Part shown: piece after piece, positions 11,268 through 22,850 of the stretch
Position numbering within the stretch: position 1 is the first letter of the stretch
Layout of the letters: every line of letters begins with the position of its first letter
DNA from: Dichetophora obliterata
Taxonomy: Eukaryota; Arthropoda; Insecta; Diptera; Sciomyzidae
DNA: 64,000 nt
Reading direction: 5' to 3'
Assembly (NCBI GenBank): GCA_963920525.1
Contig: OY986437.1
Span: 30,893,063-30,957,062 of the forward strand
Notes under the pieces: generated by a model
The model's database searches: none
Told to the model about the DNA's origin: nothing
Seen by the model: only the letters and a program-made list of their open reading frames with translations
Program-made: the position numbers and the translations under genes

Positions 11268-12245
11268 GTTAAATTTCAAGGCATTTTTTCAAATGATATA
11301 CCGGTCACCTCTGGTGTACCACAAGGTAGTCATCTTGGCCCAATACTTTTCAACATTTTCATTTCAGATTTATCTATTACTCTTTGTGACATTCCCCATC
11401 TTATGTACGCAGATGACCTTTAAATATATAAGATCATTAAATCAGAAGTTGATGTAACTTTCCTACAATCGAAACTGCTGTCCCTTGAGCAATGGTGTAA
11501 TCAAAACAAACTTCACTTAAATGTTAAGAAATGTTGCGTGATAAGTTTTTCCCGTAAGAACTTGATACCAGAATGCAGTTACCTCCTTAATAATATTGTT
11601 CTGAGCAGAACCAACCATATTGTAGACCTTGGAGTTGTCCTAGATAATAAGCTGAGATTTAATCTATATTTTGATAAAGTCTTATCGAGGGCAAATAAAC
11701 AGCTAAGATTTATAAAAAGACGTGCTAAAGAATTCCAAAATGTGTGGGTAACCAAAACGTTATACTGTACCTTAGTGCGACCACTTCTTGAATATGCTTG
11801 CATCATTTGGAATCCAGCCTTTGAATCTCATAGCGACAAAATTGAATCCATTTAAAAACAATTCCTGCTTTTTGCGTTAAGAGATATCTTTGACCCCCAT
11901 GACTATAACAACTTGCCACCGTATGAACAAAGACTCAGGCTCCTCTCTCTGATGCCTCTATCATCAAGAAGAACTTTACTGAGTTCATGTTTCACATTTG
12001 ATGTTATTAACGGAGCTATTGATAGCGAATATATCTCCAGCAAAATTACACTAAATGACCCAATTAGACGTACTAGGCATACGCGGCTCCTAAATGAATA
12101 TATTCACCACACTATTTACGCAAATAATTAACCCATTAGTAGGTGCTGTAGAATTTTTAATAATATTAGCGAGCACTATTCACCATCCATACCAAAATCC
12201 ACATTTAAGCGAACCCTCTCAAAGTCTCTCTTTGACTCGGAATAA
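11268..12245 (+). pseudogene. Reverse transcriptase C-terminal part, three in-frame stops, no frameshift
   Basis: A single frame runs from the [18 protein letters not shown] motif through the catalytic YADD (just before 11421) to SKSLFDSE and a stop at 12243-12245. It contains QWCNQNKLHLN, LGVVLDNKL, RPLLEYACIIWNP and LPPYEQRLRLL, typical of Jockey/CR1-related elements. Three TAA codons interrupt it at 11421-11423, 11853-11855 and 12129-12131; at least the first two fit simple substitutions of Lys or Gln codons. The lack of indels with three nonsense changes is unusual for a decayed copy. The fingers domain and endonuclease are missing. An endonuclease of similar type lies at 46807-49145 on the other strand. 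Confidence 0.85.
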
Positions 12246-12484
12246 TTTGTCCTTTTCAAGCACTGCTCCCTACAGAGTTATGCTTCTTGGTCTAGTCCCC
12301 CTCCGTCATCCCCTAAAAGTAGTACTTAAGATATATAAGCGTAGTTTAAGTATTCTTTTGAAATTAGTTTAAATAATATGTAAGTAAAAAAAACAAAAAA
12401 AAAAAAAAGTAAAAAATGTAAATAGAATTAGTAAATTGCCTTGCTTGGTGAAATAAATAAAAACATAAATAAATAAATAAATAG
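11268..12484 (+). mobile_element. 5'-truncated Jockey-like non-LTR retrotransposon
   Basis: The segment starts inside the reverse transcriptase and ends in A-rich and TAAA-type repeats (12390-12484), as expected of a 3' tail. The 5' boundary is placed by loss of similarity and is approximate. I could not find a convincing TSD. Confidence 0.75.
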
Positions 12485-12703
12485 TAGTGAAAATTCTGAG
12501 GGCTATTGTGTAAAAAAATATAATATGTTTAAATGAATTCATTTTTTATTTCAAATGTCACGTTACTTTATGAAGGGGGGAGGGGTTTTAAAATGCACTA
12601 CGAAACGTAACGTAGTGGGAGGGAGTGGTAAAAATGTGCTAAAAATCGGTAACGTAGTTTATGAACGACCCCTAAATTGTGGAAAAAATATTACTGTCAT
12701 TGG
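12485..12703. other. Short non-coding stretch with GTAACGTAGT words
   Basis: CACGTTACTTTATGAA near 12557 and GTAACGTAGTTTATGAAC near 12650 echo each other and suggest a small decayed element. No termini can be fixed. Confidence 0.3.
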
Positions 12704-13732
12704 CCCAAATACACTGTAGTGCTCAGTCTGCGTGAAACCAGGTTTCTTAGGCAAGGGAGGCGAGGCAGACCACGTGAGGTACGCGAAATTTCACTCACAG
12801 AAAAAGCTGTAGTGCCGATGGACTGACACGCACACAAAAGCGAAGTAATCATAGCCCTATAGGAACAAACTAATTTGTTTTTAAAAACAACTAATTAAAA
12901 AACTAATTTAAAATAAACTAGTTCATGAACTACTTTGCATTATATTAAGGCTGCATCCACTTTAATTTTGAATAGTTTTTATTGCATTATATATGAAGTA
13001 ATTGAAAAACTACTTCAAAACAAGTGGTTTGAATTATATTAAGGCGGCGACTACTCTGATTTTGACATGTTTTTATTGCAAATTTTTATTAGATTACAAG
13101 TTTATATATATTTTACCATGATATTTCATCAAATATTATAAACTTTAGGCTTTCACTAATATGAATGTATGTATTTTTTTTTTTCAAAACAACAAAATAA
13201 ATTGTCTCTTTGATGTATAGAAATTCAAAATTTTTATGCTTTTAAATTCATCTTCGGTAAGTGGAATGGAAACTAGTTTTCAATTGATTTATTTTAAAGC
13301 AATTAAAAAAAAATAATTTCAATTTAACTTATTTAAAAAGTAGTTGAAAATATATGCAGTTTTCTTTTGATTTATTTTAAAGTAGTTAAAAAACTAATTT
13401 AAATTCAACTAACTTAACAAGTAGTTGAAAACATATGCAGACGAAAGTCAATTGACTTATTTAGCGGACATCACCATACAAAATATGTTAGTTCGTTCTA
13501 TGGATAAAGTCAGAATTTCAACTAGTTGTGGTTGACAAAAAACTACTTTTTCAACTACTTTTAAATTAGTTGACTTTCCTACAGGGATTTTATTTAGGGG
13601 ATGCCTGCACCAATACAATCAAACACAGTTAATGTACACAAAACAACACTGGTTTCACGCAGGCTGATCAGTACAGTGTGTTTTTGAATAACTGACTGCT
13701 TACGCAGACTGAGCTCTTCAGTGTATTTTGGG
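12704..13732. mobile_element. MITE-like element with CCCAAATACACTG ends, interrupted by another MITE
   Basis: CCCAAATACACTG at 12704 is mirrored by CAGTGTATTTTGGG ending at 13732. A longer word, CTCAGTCTGCGTGAAACCAG-like, appears in inverted copies at 12722-12751, 13640-13670 and (diverged) 13690-13715. The 6-mer TCATTG flanks both sides and may be the TSD. It has no coding capacity. Confidence 0.55.
12855..13586. mobile_element. Nested MITE with CCCTATAGGAA / TTTCCTACAGGG ends
   Basis: The left end CCCTATAGGAA and the right end (reverse complement CCCTGTAGGAA) pair. The interior carries many TAGTTGAAA and AACTAATTTAAA words in both orientations. No TSD is certain. The superfamily is unknown. 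Confidence 0.5.
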
Positions 13733-16138
13733 TCATTGAATTTGTTGATTACGCCTTTAAAACAACAGAACTTTTTATTGAAAACTATAACTGTATTATA
13801 TGCCAACATGTTGTAAAGGAAATGATAGTACTTGATTAATTCTCATTTCTGGCGTGTTGCATTTCTGATTTTACGTTTTTATTTAAGCTTTTGCTTCTTA
13901 CTTAAAAATAGGTAAGTTAAATAAAAGTATACTCATTTGTTTTTTAACTCTTTTAATCGAGTTTTAAAAAGACTGCAGAGTGACAACTTTTATGCCATAG
14001 CTATTAGAAGTATTTTTGACATTTATTGTATTTAAGTAACTCTGCAAACAACTTGTAACATCGGAAGAACATACTTATCCTTTATTTATTGAAAATGTTT
14101 TTACTGCGTTGATAACATTTCTTTGTAAATTATATTTAATGCACTCACAAAAAAAACACCTATATTTTTGGGATAAAAAATTTCCCTATTTTCGATAACA
14201 GCAATTTTCTCTATTTCATATTTCACACATATTCGAAGAAATATTTCTTTACTTGTGGGAAATAAAAATATTTCATGTCTCTAATAATGATAATTATTTT
14301 TCTTGCACTAAAAAATTCCCATTTTTAGAGAAAAATTTATATAACATGAAAAATTTTCTCTATTGTAGATAAACAATTCACTATGAGAAATGTTTTCAAT
14401 AAAAACAAATCCTTACTAAAAAATAAGAAAAACTTTTTCTTTTTAAACAATATATTTATCTTATATTGAAATAGGTACGAAAAAATATAGAAAACGTGAG
14501 AGCGAGTGAATGAATGTGATAAGCAAGTGTTGCATATTCTGCATATTATGACGACGATTGTTCCTTCAAAAAGATTATTTTTTATTTAACATAGCAACAC
14601 AAAGCGATGTTGTTTATTACCACTGGTTCTTTGGATGCATTTATAAAATCGTTTTTCAGAAGAAATTTTTGGAATATTTATAAGGCGTTGCAAAAAAAGA
14701 TGCCACAATAATAATTCTACCTCTACCTCTTAACATATTTTTAACTAATATTTCTAAAATCGAATCACAATACCATATTAATAGTTTTACTTTGCGTACA
14801 ACTGAGTTAAAACAAATGTTTCAAAAAAATAAATTTTTTAATCGTAATTTCAGATATACTTCTCTGTTTTAGAGAAAAATGTACGCAATAAAGAAATGTG
14901 TTGTATCAATATTTTGAAAATATATCTCTCTTTTGAGAAACTTTAAACACAATTTTAAGAAAAGATTTATTCAAAGAGAATAAAGAGAAGGTGTCTTTAT
15001 TGATAAGAACATATTTCTCTTTTTCATAGAAGCTTTTTGTCATTTTAAGAGAATTTTTGGGATCACATTGAGAAAAAAGCATTCTCTGAAGCAAATTCAA
15101 TACCATTTTTCTCTAAAAATATGCCTTTATTCTCATATTCCGAGAAATTTTCTTCTGAGTGTGATTTTAACAATATAGAAGAAAATATATTTCATTTAAA
15201 TGAGCTGTTTTATGTCCATTAGAAATTTCCCAGAAATTTGGTCACACTAACATATTATTTTTTTTATTAAAACTTTTTTGCCCAATTTTTTAAGCTCGAA
15301 AACTGAATTTTCCAAAATAAGCCTTTCAAAATTTTCTTTTTAATAAAATATGTGTTAGAATTACAAATTAAATTGCTATTTGAAAACTTTATGATTTTGA
15401 GTCCAACTTGCTTTTAAAATATTTTTTTAAGCAAAATCTAGCCCTCGAAAATTAACGTAGTTGAGGTTGAAACCTTGCAAACCTTTTTCGAATATTTACT
15501 TATTTTCCCAAGAATTTCATGCAACACAAAAGATACTACTATAAAGTTTAATGCTTTCAATGGAAATCTTGAGTGAGCAAATAAAGCGTTGCTGCTTAGC
15601 AACTTCCGGTGCAAACATGGCGCTGCTGCCTCTCCTGCCACAACTTTTTCTACTTAAATTGCTTTTGAGAAAATAAAAATTCTTATTTATAAGAGGCTAA
15701 TAAATTTTTCAGCAACACAAAAAACAACAACTTTAGCTAAGATTATGCTAAAACTTGCATCAGCTCATTACGGTGTTGGAAAAAACAGTGATGGAAAATT
15801 TAAGCGCACGCGTGTGCACATCAAAAAATACCGTACTTTGTTCTTTTTTTTTGCATGCCTGCACTGAGTGCAAAGTTTTTGTAAAATTAAGCTTTTTATA
15901 AGTAGAAGGCAAAATAAAAAAATAAATATACCAATTTAATGCGTATGTGTGTGCATTCAAGTGCAATTAATAATTAAAACTTGTTTGTTATGCTGCGCTG
16001 CACGCGAAATTTTTCACTTCCATTTCCGGTTCAATATCGCTTTGGTTCAATATCAGTGAAAACACATTTACTACGCTTAAATTTTGCTTTACTTAAATTT
16101 ATGTTCTTTTAAATCTTTAAATCCATTTCATACAATTG

Positions 16139-16142
<4 letters not shown>
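13733..16142. other. AT-rich stretch without recognised gene
   Basis: No coding region is recognised. Between about 14150 and 15165 there are many TTCTCT/AGAGAAA words on both strands, and possible inverted ends around CACTCA, which may mark an old MITE. I could not confirm its ends. Confidence 0.4.

Positions 16143-16221
<79 letters not shown>
16143..16221. repeat. (GT)n microsatellite, about 39 repeats
   Basis: An uninterrupted GT/TG run of about 79 bp. It is long enough to be hypervariable and could adopt Z-DNA. Confidence 0.97.
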
Positions 16222-16223
<2 letters not shown>

Positions 16224-17033
16224 TTTAAAATGATTTTACTGGATTTGTGCTGAAATTTGCGCTTTTCATTAATTTTTAAGCGTGCGCGACTTAAATGTCA
16301 ATATAAAATGTCACATTTATTTATGATTTATTTCAATCATCAATGAAATTTATTTTCATACTTTTTTGATTTGCAGCTAATCATTTAAGTGGCACTTTAA
16401 AGGCCAAAACCAAAAACATATATCTCTAACCACGTCCACTCAAAAAACACTGCAAGCATTTTCATGAATCATTTACTAAGAGCATTTTTTGTCAGATAGT
16501 GAAAAACAAAAAAAATATCAGCTTAAACATTGCAATAAATGTCAGGATTAGTACGATATTTTAATTGCGCTCATTTAATTAATCATGAATTTCATTTTAA
16601 TTTTTCTGATGTTCTCAAAACAAATTAAACACAAATGCCAAAATGTTTTGTATTGAATTTTTTTAATGCCTAAAAGCATGCAATTAAATAGTACTACTAA
16701 TTGGATGCGTATTAAAAAAAATTAAATAAATGTTAACGCTCTTATGAAATTTTGAAATAATTCTACCTTCTTCTGAATGAAAAAAATTAGCAATTCAATT
16801 TGTATTTAAACATTTTGGTTTAGGTATGAAACTTCCACACAATTTTCTTTGTTCTTTTGCTTATTATTTTATTTAATGAGCTGTTTATTTTTCAACTTTC
16901 ACGAAAAAGTGAACTTAACGCTAATCGGTAAGAAGAATTAATGAAAATTATGACTGTACAAAATTGTGTAACGAAATCATAGTAAAAAAATTATTGGAAA
17001 ATATTGTGTATGAGCCCTAGTAAAAATACAATC
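16222..17033. other. AT-rich non-coding stretch
   Basis: I see no gene, element terminus or repeat array here. Confidence 0.5.
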
Positions 17034-17200
17034 GACCGAACAAAGGCCGAACAATGTCCACACGGCTGAACAAGGGTTTAGTATGTTCTAGAAATAACAA
17101 AAATCTCTCACATGTCTGAACAGCGGCCGGACACGGGTCGAACAGTGGCCGAACACGGGTCGAACAGTGGCCGAACACGGGTCTAACAGTGGCCGTTTTG
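17034..17200. repeat. 22-bp tandem repeat with degenerate leader
   Basis: Units start at 17122, 17144, 17166 and 17188 with an exact 22-bp step; the core is AGTGGCCGAACACGGGTCGA. Upstream, 17034-17078 carries decayed relatives (GGCCGAACAATG, CGGCTGAACAAGGG). The block is locally GC-rich in AT-rich surroundings. Confidence 0.85.
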
Positions 17201-19325
17201 AAAAAATACTATCATTTTGCCTTCAACTTTATTATAACACAATAAAATGTGCACACAAAAAACGCACTCGATATCTTTAAGCAAAAGCATGCACAACAAA
17301 AGGAACAATCATATTCGGTGTTAGTTAAATTTGCTAAGGCACTAATAAGATAGAAGTTTTGGGCATGCACCTTTATTGTTATTTTCATGCATTGACATTC
17401 AGTGCAGTCACAGTGAACTGTCTCATTTACTATGAGTTGACTATCAATATTGGTTGCATCTGGTTCTTTTTATTTTTTTGCACTCTGCACAAAAATTATG
17501 AAACTAGTCTCTAAATCATTTCAATGTTACCGAATGCAATTTGATTGCTCTAAATTTGACCAACGAATTTTTTGAATTTAATCTGAACTTTTTCTAATTA
17601 GTTGGAGTGCACAATGAAGAAAATATTCATAGGTATGTATATGGGCATTTCCATCGTAACTCACGCGACATGCGTACGACTTAAAGCTTCGTTTTCTCGG
17701 AAGTTTATGTTATTAATGTAAAAAAATTTCTTATGTACACATGCCTTACAAGACATAGTAATGGTATGATCTTCCAAAATTTCCGTTCCTGTAACTAATT
17801 AAGAATGGCAGAGGTAAACATGAGCGTAACTCACGCGACAAAAAAAGGAAGTGTGTCTTACAATTTAGATTGTAAAAACTCAGTGAATTTTAGCATTTAA
17901 TTTGTTTTTGTTTTTAATTTTCAAATAATGGCAAAACAGTGAAGATCCATAATAAACCCACTTTACGTATGGACTTTGCTTATTGAAAAATATATTGAGT
18001 TTCCAAAAAATACTTGCCGAAACTAACGCGAAAAATTTCCTTAAATTTAAATTGGCAGATTAAGTAATAAAGTTATAAAGCAATAATGTAATTAAGTAAT
18101 TAACAAAATTTCTTGCCTCAACCATTTTTCTATGCCAATGACTTCCATTTTTACTAAATTAAAAAGTTTACGAAACATTTACTAAACATTTACGAAAAAG
18201 GAAAGTACATTTGTGAAACATTGCAGACGACTTGATTATCATGGTTAATGAATTTATATAGAAATTTCTTAATTAATAAAATAAAAGTGTTTTTCTTAAT
18301 AATAACATAAAATAAAAAGTTTTTAATAAGTTTTAAGTTTTTGGTCACGGTTGAATTTTTATATGCATATATATTTTTGGATTAAAAGTTACAACAAGTA
18401 GTTTTTTTTATTTATATTTTTATTTTTTAGTCATTTTGAACAATAATATTTTCAAAAAACAGTCTGTTGTTACAGATTTCGACGCAAGACTCCTTCTCGG
18501 CATAGGCATTTTTATAATATTTTTTAGCTAAAATCATGGTTTACAGCAACAAATGCCTTTTCCAGCACCATCTCTGGATTTATGCCTGTTAAAAGAATTT
18601 AAACTATTTAGCTATCTCAGAAGCAGCATCTTCAAAATCGCAAAATATTCGTGGTATCTTTTGGAACATTTAGTTACTCTAGCACTTTTTGATACTGTTA
18701 AAATTAAAAACAAAACATTAAATTAAAAAAAATGCAACTCCTGATTTTCAATCGGGAAAGCTTTAATATAAACTATCGAAATGCTTCCGTTAAGCTGATT
18801 ATGGTGCATACTCAAAACATAAGTGAGTTTGTAACAACTCTTTGTCGGCCTTTGTAGTCTTGTTGAGAGTGCGCTAGACTATCAACTATTCTCTATTGTT
18901 GTGTGCATTTGTTTATGATTTCATTTTCATTGTAGTTCATTTTAAAAATAGGTGAATTTAAAAGGAGATTAATTAAAAAATTAAGAGAAAATTAAGAAGC
19001 TGAAGAGAGACCTAGCGATTTAATTTGTTTTTTAGCCTTTTCAGTTCCAATCCGCACATATGTGCTGGTCCTGTTCTAAGTGTCCTTTGGTTGATATCTC
19101 AAAACTATGATACATTTTCCTTTATTCATATCATAATTAGCCAGTGATGAACAATAAAATTAATTCTAACAAGTTTTAAGAATGCCGGTATTGAAAGGGT
19201 TAACAAAGTCAAAGAATTTTCTCGACTCTTGGGAAATTTTCTCTCCGATGCTATTCATGTACAACTTTTACGCTTCTTGTGATTTGATAGAAAACTCTCT
19301 TGATGGCTTGATGATATATCAGATC
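17201..19325. other. AT-rich stretch without recognised gene
   Basis: No coding region is seen. The word CGTAACTCACGCGACA occurs twice (about 17656 and 17824) and a related AACTAACGCGAAAAA near 18022. These look like remnants of one repeat. Confidence 0.4.
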
Positions 19326-19739
19326 ATGGGCGTACGCAGGATTTGTTCTAGGGGGGAGGGGCCAAAGGCATAATTGAATCTAGAATGAACATAAACAAAA
19401 TGTAACCTATGAAAGCTATTGACTCAGATTTTTGGTACTAATTTTGTAAACATTATACGTACACTACACCGGTTGATACACGCTTTTATACATAAGAAAA
19501 TTTAATTTATTTTAAAGATCGTATAAAAATCTTTCTCGTATCATGTCCGAAATATTTAAAAATTGTATTTAATTTTTTTCCATGTAATACATATCAGTAA
19601 TTTTTTGTTAAAGCAAATATTCTTAATAGTTTAATAAATAAGGTAATGTAAGGCCTATATACTTAATGAAATTGCATTAATTACTTTTGAGACCCCAGGT
19701 TTTCAACTTTTAAAATAAGAATACAAAAATTTCCTAATA

Positions 19740-20110
19740 TTAAACAATATTTTTTTATTGTATTAAATAAACAACTTACACATAATATATTCTATTGTAT
19801 TTTAAACCTATTCATAGTGATATTCAAAAGACATCCGTGGTCGTATGCCACCTATCCTAATAAAACAATACATTGTAACAGTGGAAAGCGATCATAAGCT
19901 TTAGGGCAAAGTGCATCAAGAGGACGTCATATCATCATACATCAAGAGGGCGTCATATAATATGGTATATATTTATACCTCATATATGGTATTTGAGGTG
20001 GCATACGACTACGGATATCTTCTATATATCACTATGAATATGTATAAAGTACAATAAAATTTATTATGTGCAAGTTGTTTACTTAATAAACAAAAAATAT
20101 TGAATAGTTT
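19740..20110. repeat. Foldback repeat with arms of about 114 bp
   Basis: The left arm 19740-19853 and right arm 19996-20110 are inverted copies, sharing ACAACTT.CACATAATA, CATAGTGATAT and GTCGTATGCCACCT. The spacer holds two direct copies of CATCAAGAGG.CGTCATAT. It is likely a non-autonomous foldback element. Confidence 0.8.
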
Positions 20111-20194
20111 ATACGTAAAAATTTCAGATGAGAACATTTTCTTGTTTCATCCTTTTATAGCGTGATTTTTAGCAGTCGAGTTTTAATTTTGGAA

Positions 20195-20795
20195 TAGGCT
20201 TGGGTAGTTCACGAACGAACTAGTTCAATTTAACTATTCGCACTCATGAACTATGTGAACCAGTTCATTGATTCTCGTTCTTTTAGTTCTTTTAGTTCAA
20301 TTGATTTTGCAGCGAGTCAGATCGAAAAGAACTAGAAAAATTTGGTTTCACTCAACAATGGTTAGTCCGTGCTGATACAGCTTTTTACTAATGAACGGTA
20401 AAAAAAATTTCTGCAAAAACAAATTTTTTTGGCAAATATTGTGTGGAATGCCCCATATGTAGTATTTTTATGTAAATTTCTTCTATGTCCGCAGTTAATG
20501 ATTGATTCAGTCATATAGTTCGTTTCATTTTATAGATCTGATCATGAAAGAGCAAACAAAACAAACTCAAAGCCCTATTGAACTAAAAAATACAACGAGC
20601 TAACATACCTAACGACCTAAAACACCAAACGAACTATAAGACCTAACGAACTAGCAACATGAACGAGTGCACGAAACGAACTAAAAGAGCAAACGAACTA
20701 AATGAACTAAAAGAACTATATGAACGAACTAGTTCATTAAACTCAACTGAACTAAAAAGAGCGATCTTTTTAGTGAACTAAAATGCCCAAGCCTA
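20195..20795. mobile_element. hAT-type MITE with 8-bp TSD TTTTGGAA
   Basis: It starts TAGGCTTGGG and ends CCCAAGCCTA, and is flanked by perfect TTTTGGAA copies at 20187-20194 and 20796-20803. The interior is dense with AACGAACTA / TAGTTC words spaced about 8-20 bp apart on the right and in opposite orientation on the left. It has no transposase. Confidence 0.9.
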
Positions 20796-21170
20796 TTTTG
20801 GAACTTATTTTTTTTATAAAATATATTTACTTTGTCTGCTACTTATTTATAATGGCTTTTAAACATACATTTGCATATCGCCAAAGTTTATATTCGTTAT
20901 TGAATTAAAGCTGCATGCTATCTGCTGCTACGAAGAATGATTTTCGACTAATAAGGGATATCATTCCTTAACATCGTAGGAATAACATTCGTCAATTTCT
21001 CGTAGAAATAACATTCTTAGTATTTACTAAAAAATTCATTTGTAGGTTGACCGAACTCATTATTCGTAGAAGGTACGAAGTTTTAGTTGAGTTTAAAAAA
21101 ATTACAACTGAAATCGTTCAGACTGATTTGTCGAACAATAGCCGAATATAAGGAAATGTGTGATTGCAAG

Positions 21171-21265
21171 GTGGCCGTAGCCTGCTGGAAGAGTATGTGA
21201 CCCATAAGCTAAAGAACCGTGGTTCAAACCACAGCTGAACAGAAGGTTTTGTTTTCGTAACTAGG
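21171..21265 (+). repeat. tRNA-derived SINE head, decayed
   Basis: GTGGCCGTAGCCTGCTGG resembles a Pol III A box. It is followed by AAGCTAAAGAACC and a B-box-like GGTTCAAACC. The order and words match the better copy at 29233. It cannot form a complete tRNA and has no SINE body that I can delimit. Confidence 0.65.
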
Positions 21266-21485
21266 TATTAGGATCATTCGTAAATGTATTCGTACAAAAT
21301 ACATTTATTTTTGTACGAATACGAATAAAATATTCGTAGTGTGCACCAAACTACGTCCATTCCACGAATTCTATTCGTGGCTGAAAATTACGAATAAAAT
21401 TCTTAGAAAAAATTTTTAATTTAAGAATACGTATTGAAAAGTGTTTGTGAAACAAGGTTAAATGAAATGGTATCGTAACTTATAA

Positions 21486-21692
21486 GGCCGTGTTCATATT
21501 ACGCAATTTTGCCGCGATCGAGACACCGCTATCAATTTTTTTTCGCAAACGCGGCTTAAAAATACTGAATATTAAATAAATACATTTATTTAAACACACA
21601 CAAAATTCAGTATTTTTCATCCGCTTCCTCGAAAAAAAAAACGTGAGAGCGGTGTCGCAATCGCGACAAAGACGCGTCATATGAACACGACC
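21486..21692. mobile_element. Small MITE with GGCCGTGTTCATATTACGC ends
   Basis: The left GGCCGTGTTCATATTACGC pairs with the right GCGTCATATGAACACGACC. Interior inverted words (CGCGATCGAGACACCGCT and AGCGGTGTCGCAATCGCG) extend the arms to about 55 bp. The flanks are TAA on the left and TTA on the right, so a PIF/Harbinger-like 3-bp target is possible but unproven. Confidence 0.75.
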
Positions 21693-22469
21693 TTACAGCA
21701 ACGGGAACAACATACTATTTAAAAATGACTGCCTTAGCTCAGCTTTATTTATAAATTAACCTAAAAAATGTATTTTTGTTTTCTCTTCAAAATATATTAA
21801 ATACATAATCAGCATATCATCATGTGAAATAAAACAAACCGTAGGTTACAAAAAGTTCAAAATCGACTTTTTGACTGATTATGATATACCTTATCAAAAT
21901 ACATGTTTCGCAAAATTTTACATTTCTACAGCTTAAAATGACGTTTTTATTCACAAAGGTCTCAAAGCCCTAAGTTTAAGAGCAACTTACAATTTAGAAA
22001 GCTTTTTGCTTCTCTCTTAAAATTTTTAAATTAGGAATTACGGCTTTTTTGATTTCATATCAAGATATATAAAAAAATTTCACCACCTAGGGGGCAAGTG
22101 CCCCCCTTTAACCCCCCTGCAGACGCCCATGTATACGAAGATATGAACGTGCTTTGCGATGGAGACCGTTGTGTAATTTTTTTTCAAAGCTACATTTAAG
22201 GGCGTATTGGCACTTCACATTACACTTTTATGCACAAAAAAAAATATTTTCCTACACTTTAAGAATCAATAAATAACTATCAAAAAACTCAAGGTGTTCA
22301 TTTACTTCCTTCCATGAAGAAAAGCATCAAGAACAAAACCGTGTTTTTGGACGTCTAGGTGAGAACCTGCCTTTAATAGAAAACCGGTTGACTATTTTGC
22401 ACTAACGATACAAATCTTTCGAGGCAGATCTTATTTTTTAGCCTCATTCTATTAGAAAATGTTGGTGAA

Positions 22470-22505
22470 GCGAAAAAAAAAATCTTTGCATATTTGGGTG
22501 GTCTA
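22470..22505. mobile_element. Isolated transposon end GGGTGGTCTAA
   Basis: GAAGCGAAAAAAAAAATC, TTTGCATATTTGGGTGGTCTAA matches the right terminus of the element ending at 46714 in base order and orientation. It is a solitary remnant or the edge of a related MITE whose other end I cannot place. Confidence 0.5.
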
Positions 22506-22705
22506 ATTTATAGTACTTTCGGAGCCTTAATTGGCATACTTTTTATATTTTCCCATAATAAATGCTCTCAAATCTAAAGCAAAATACACAATAAGATATA
22601 TGTATATTCAATAGATTCCACCCCGTTTACCAGTTCTCACGGGTAACTTTTCTTAAAGTAAACTTTAATGTTAACGCAGCTCCTGAAAATGCCAATTATT
22701 TTTAC

Positions 22706-22850
22706 CTGGTTCCTGTGTCGTCGTTTCCTCATTAGCAGCTACCAAAGGATTCGTGCTGAAAAATCCACAAAATATCAGCAGCAGCAGCAAGACAAGCATC
22801 GGCTTGTGTCGCAGAGCCCGAAAGGATTTTTGCAGTTTAAACTCGAACAT
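22706..22850 (-). CDS. Candidate first coding exon with signal peptide or membrane anchor
   Basis: On the minus strand an ATG (22850-22848) opens 48 codons that run MFEFKLQKSFRALRHKP, then a hydrophobic core MLVLLLLLIFCGFF, then small residues ending LVAA, and a polar NEETTTQEP tail. The next bases are CAG|GTAAAAATAA, a good splice donor. The exon thus ends after the first base of a Gly codon (phase 1). An in-frame TGA lies eight codons upstream, so this ATG is the first possible start. The layout (basic N-region, about 14 hydrophobic residues, AxA-like cleavage site) is that of a secreted or type-I membrane protein. I do not recognise the protein. Later exons would lie at lower coordinates, past long introns now full of transposons, or outside the window. 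Confidence 0.55.

Larger units (their letters stand above)
19326..22130. mobile_element. Composite element with inverted ends ATGGGCGT..GCAGG
   Basis: The left end ATGGGCGTACGCAGG, followed by a G-run, is mirrored at the right (reverse complement ATGGGCGTCTGCAGG, also with G-runs). The pair bounds 2.8 kb of mostly other elements listed below. I find no transposase and no clear TSD. It may be a decayed DNA transposon that served as a landing site, or two unrelated ends of one family. Confidence 0.45.

Noticed and set aside
14150..15165. Single large MITE
   Set aside because: Possible CACTCA-type ends and many AGAGAAA words, but the ends do not match beyond a few bases and there is no TSD.
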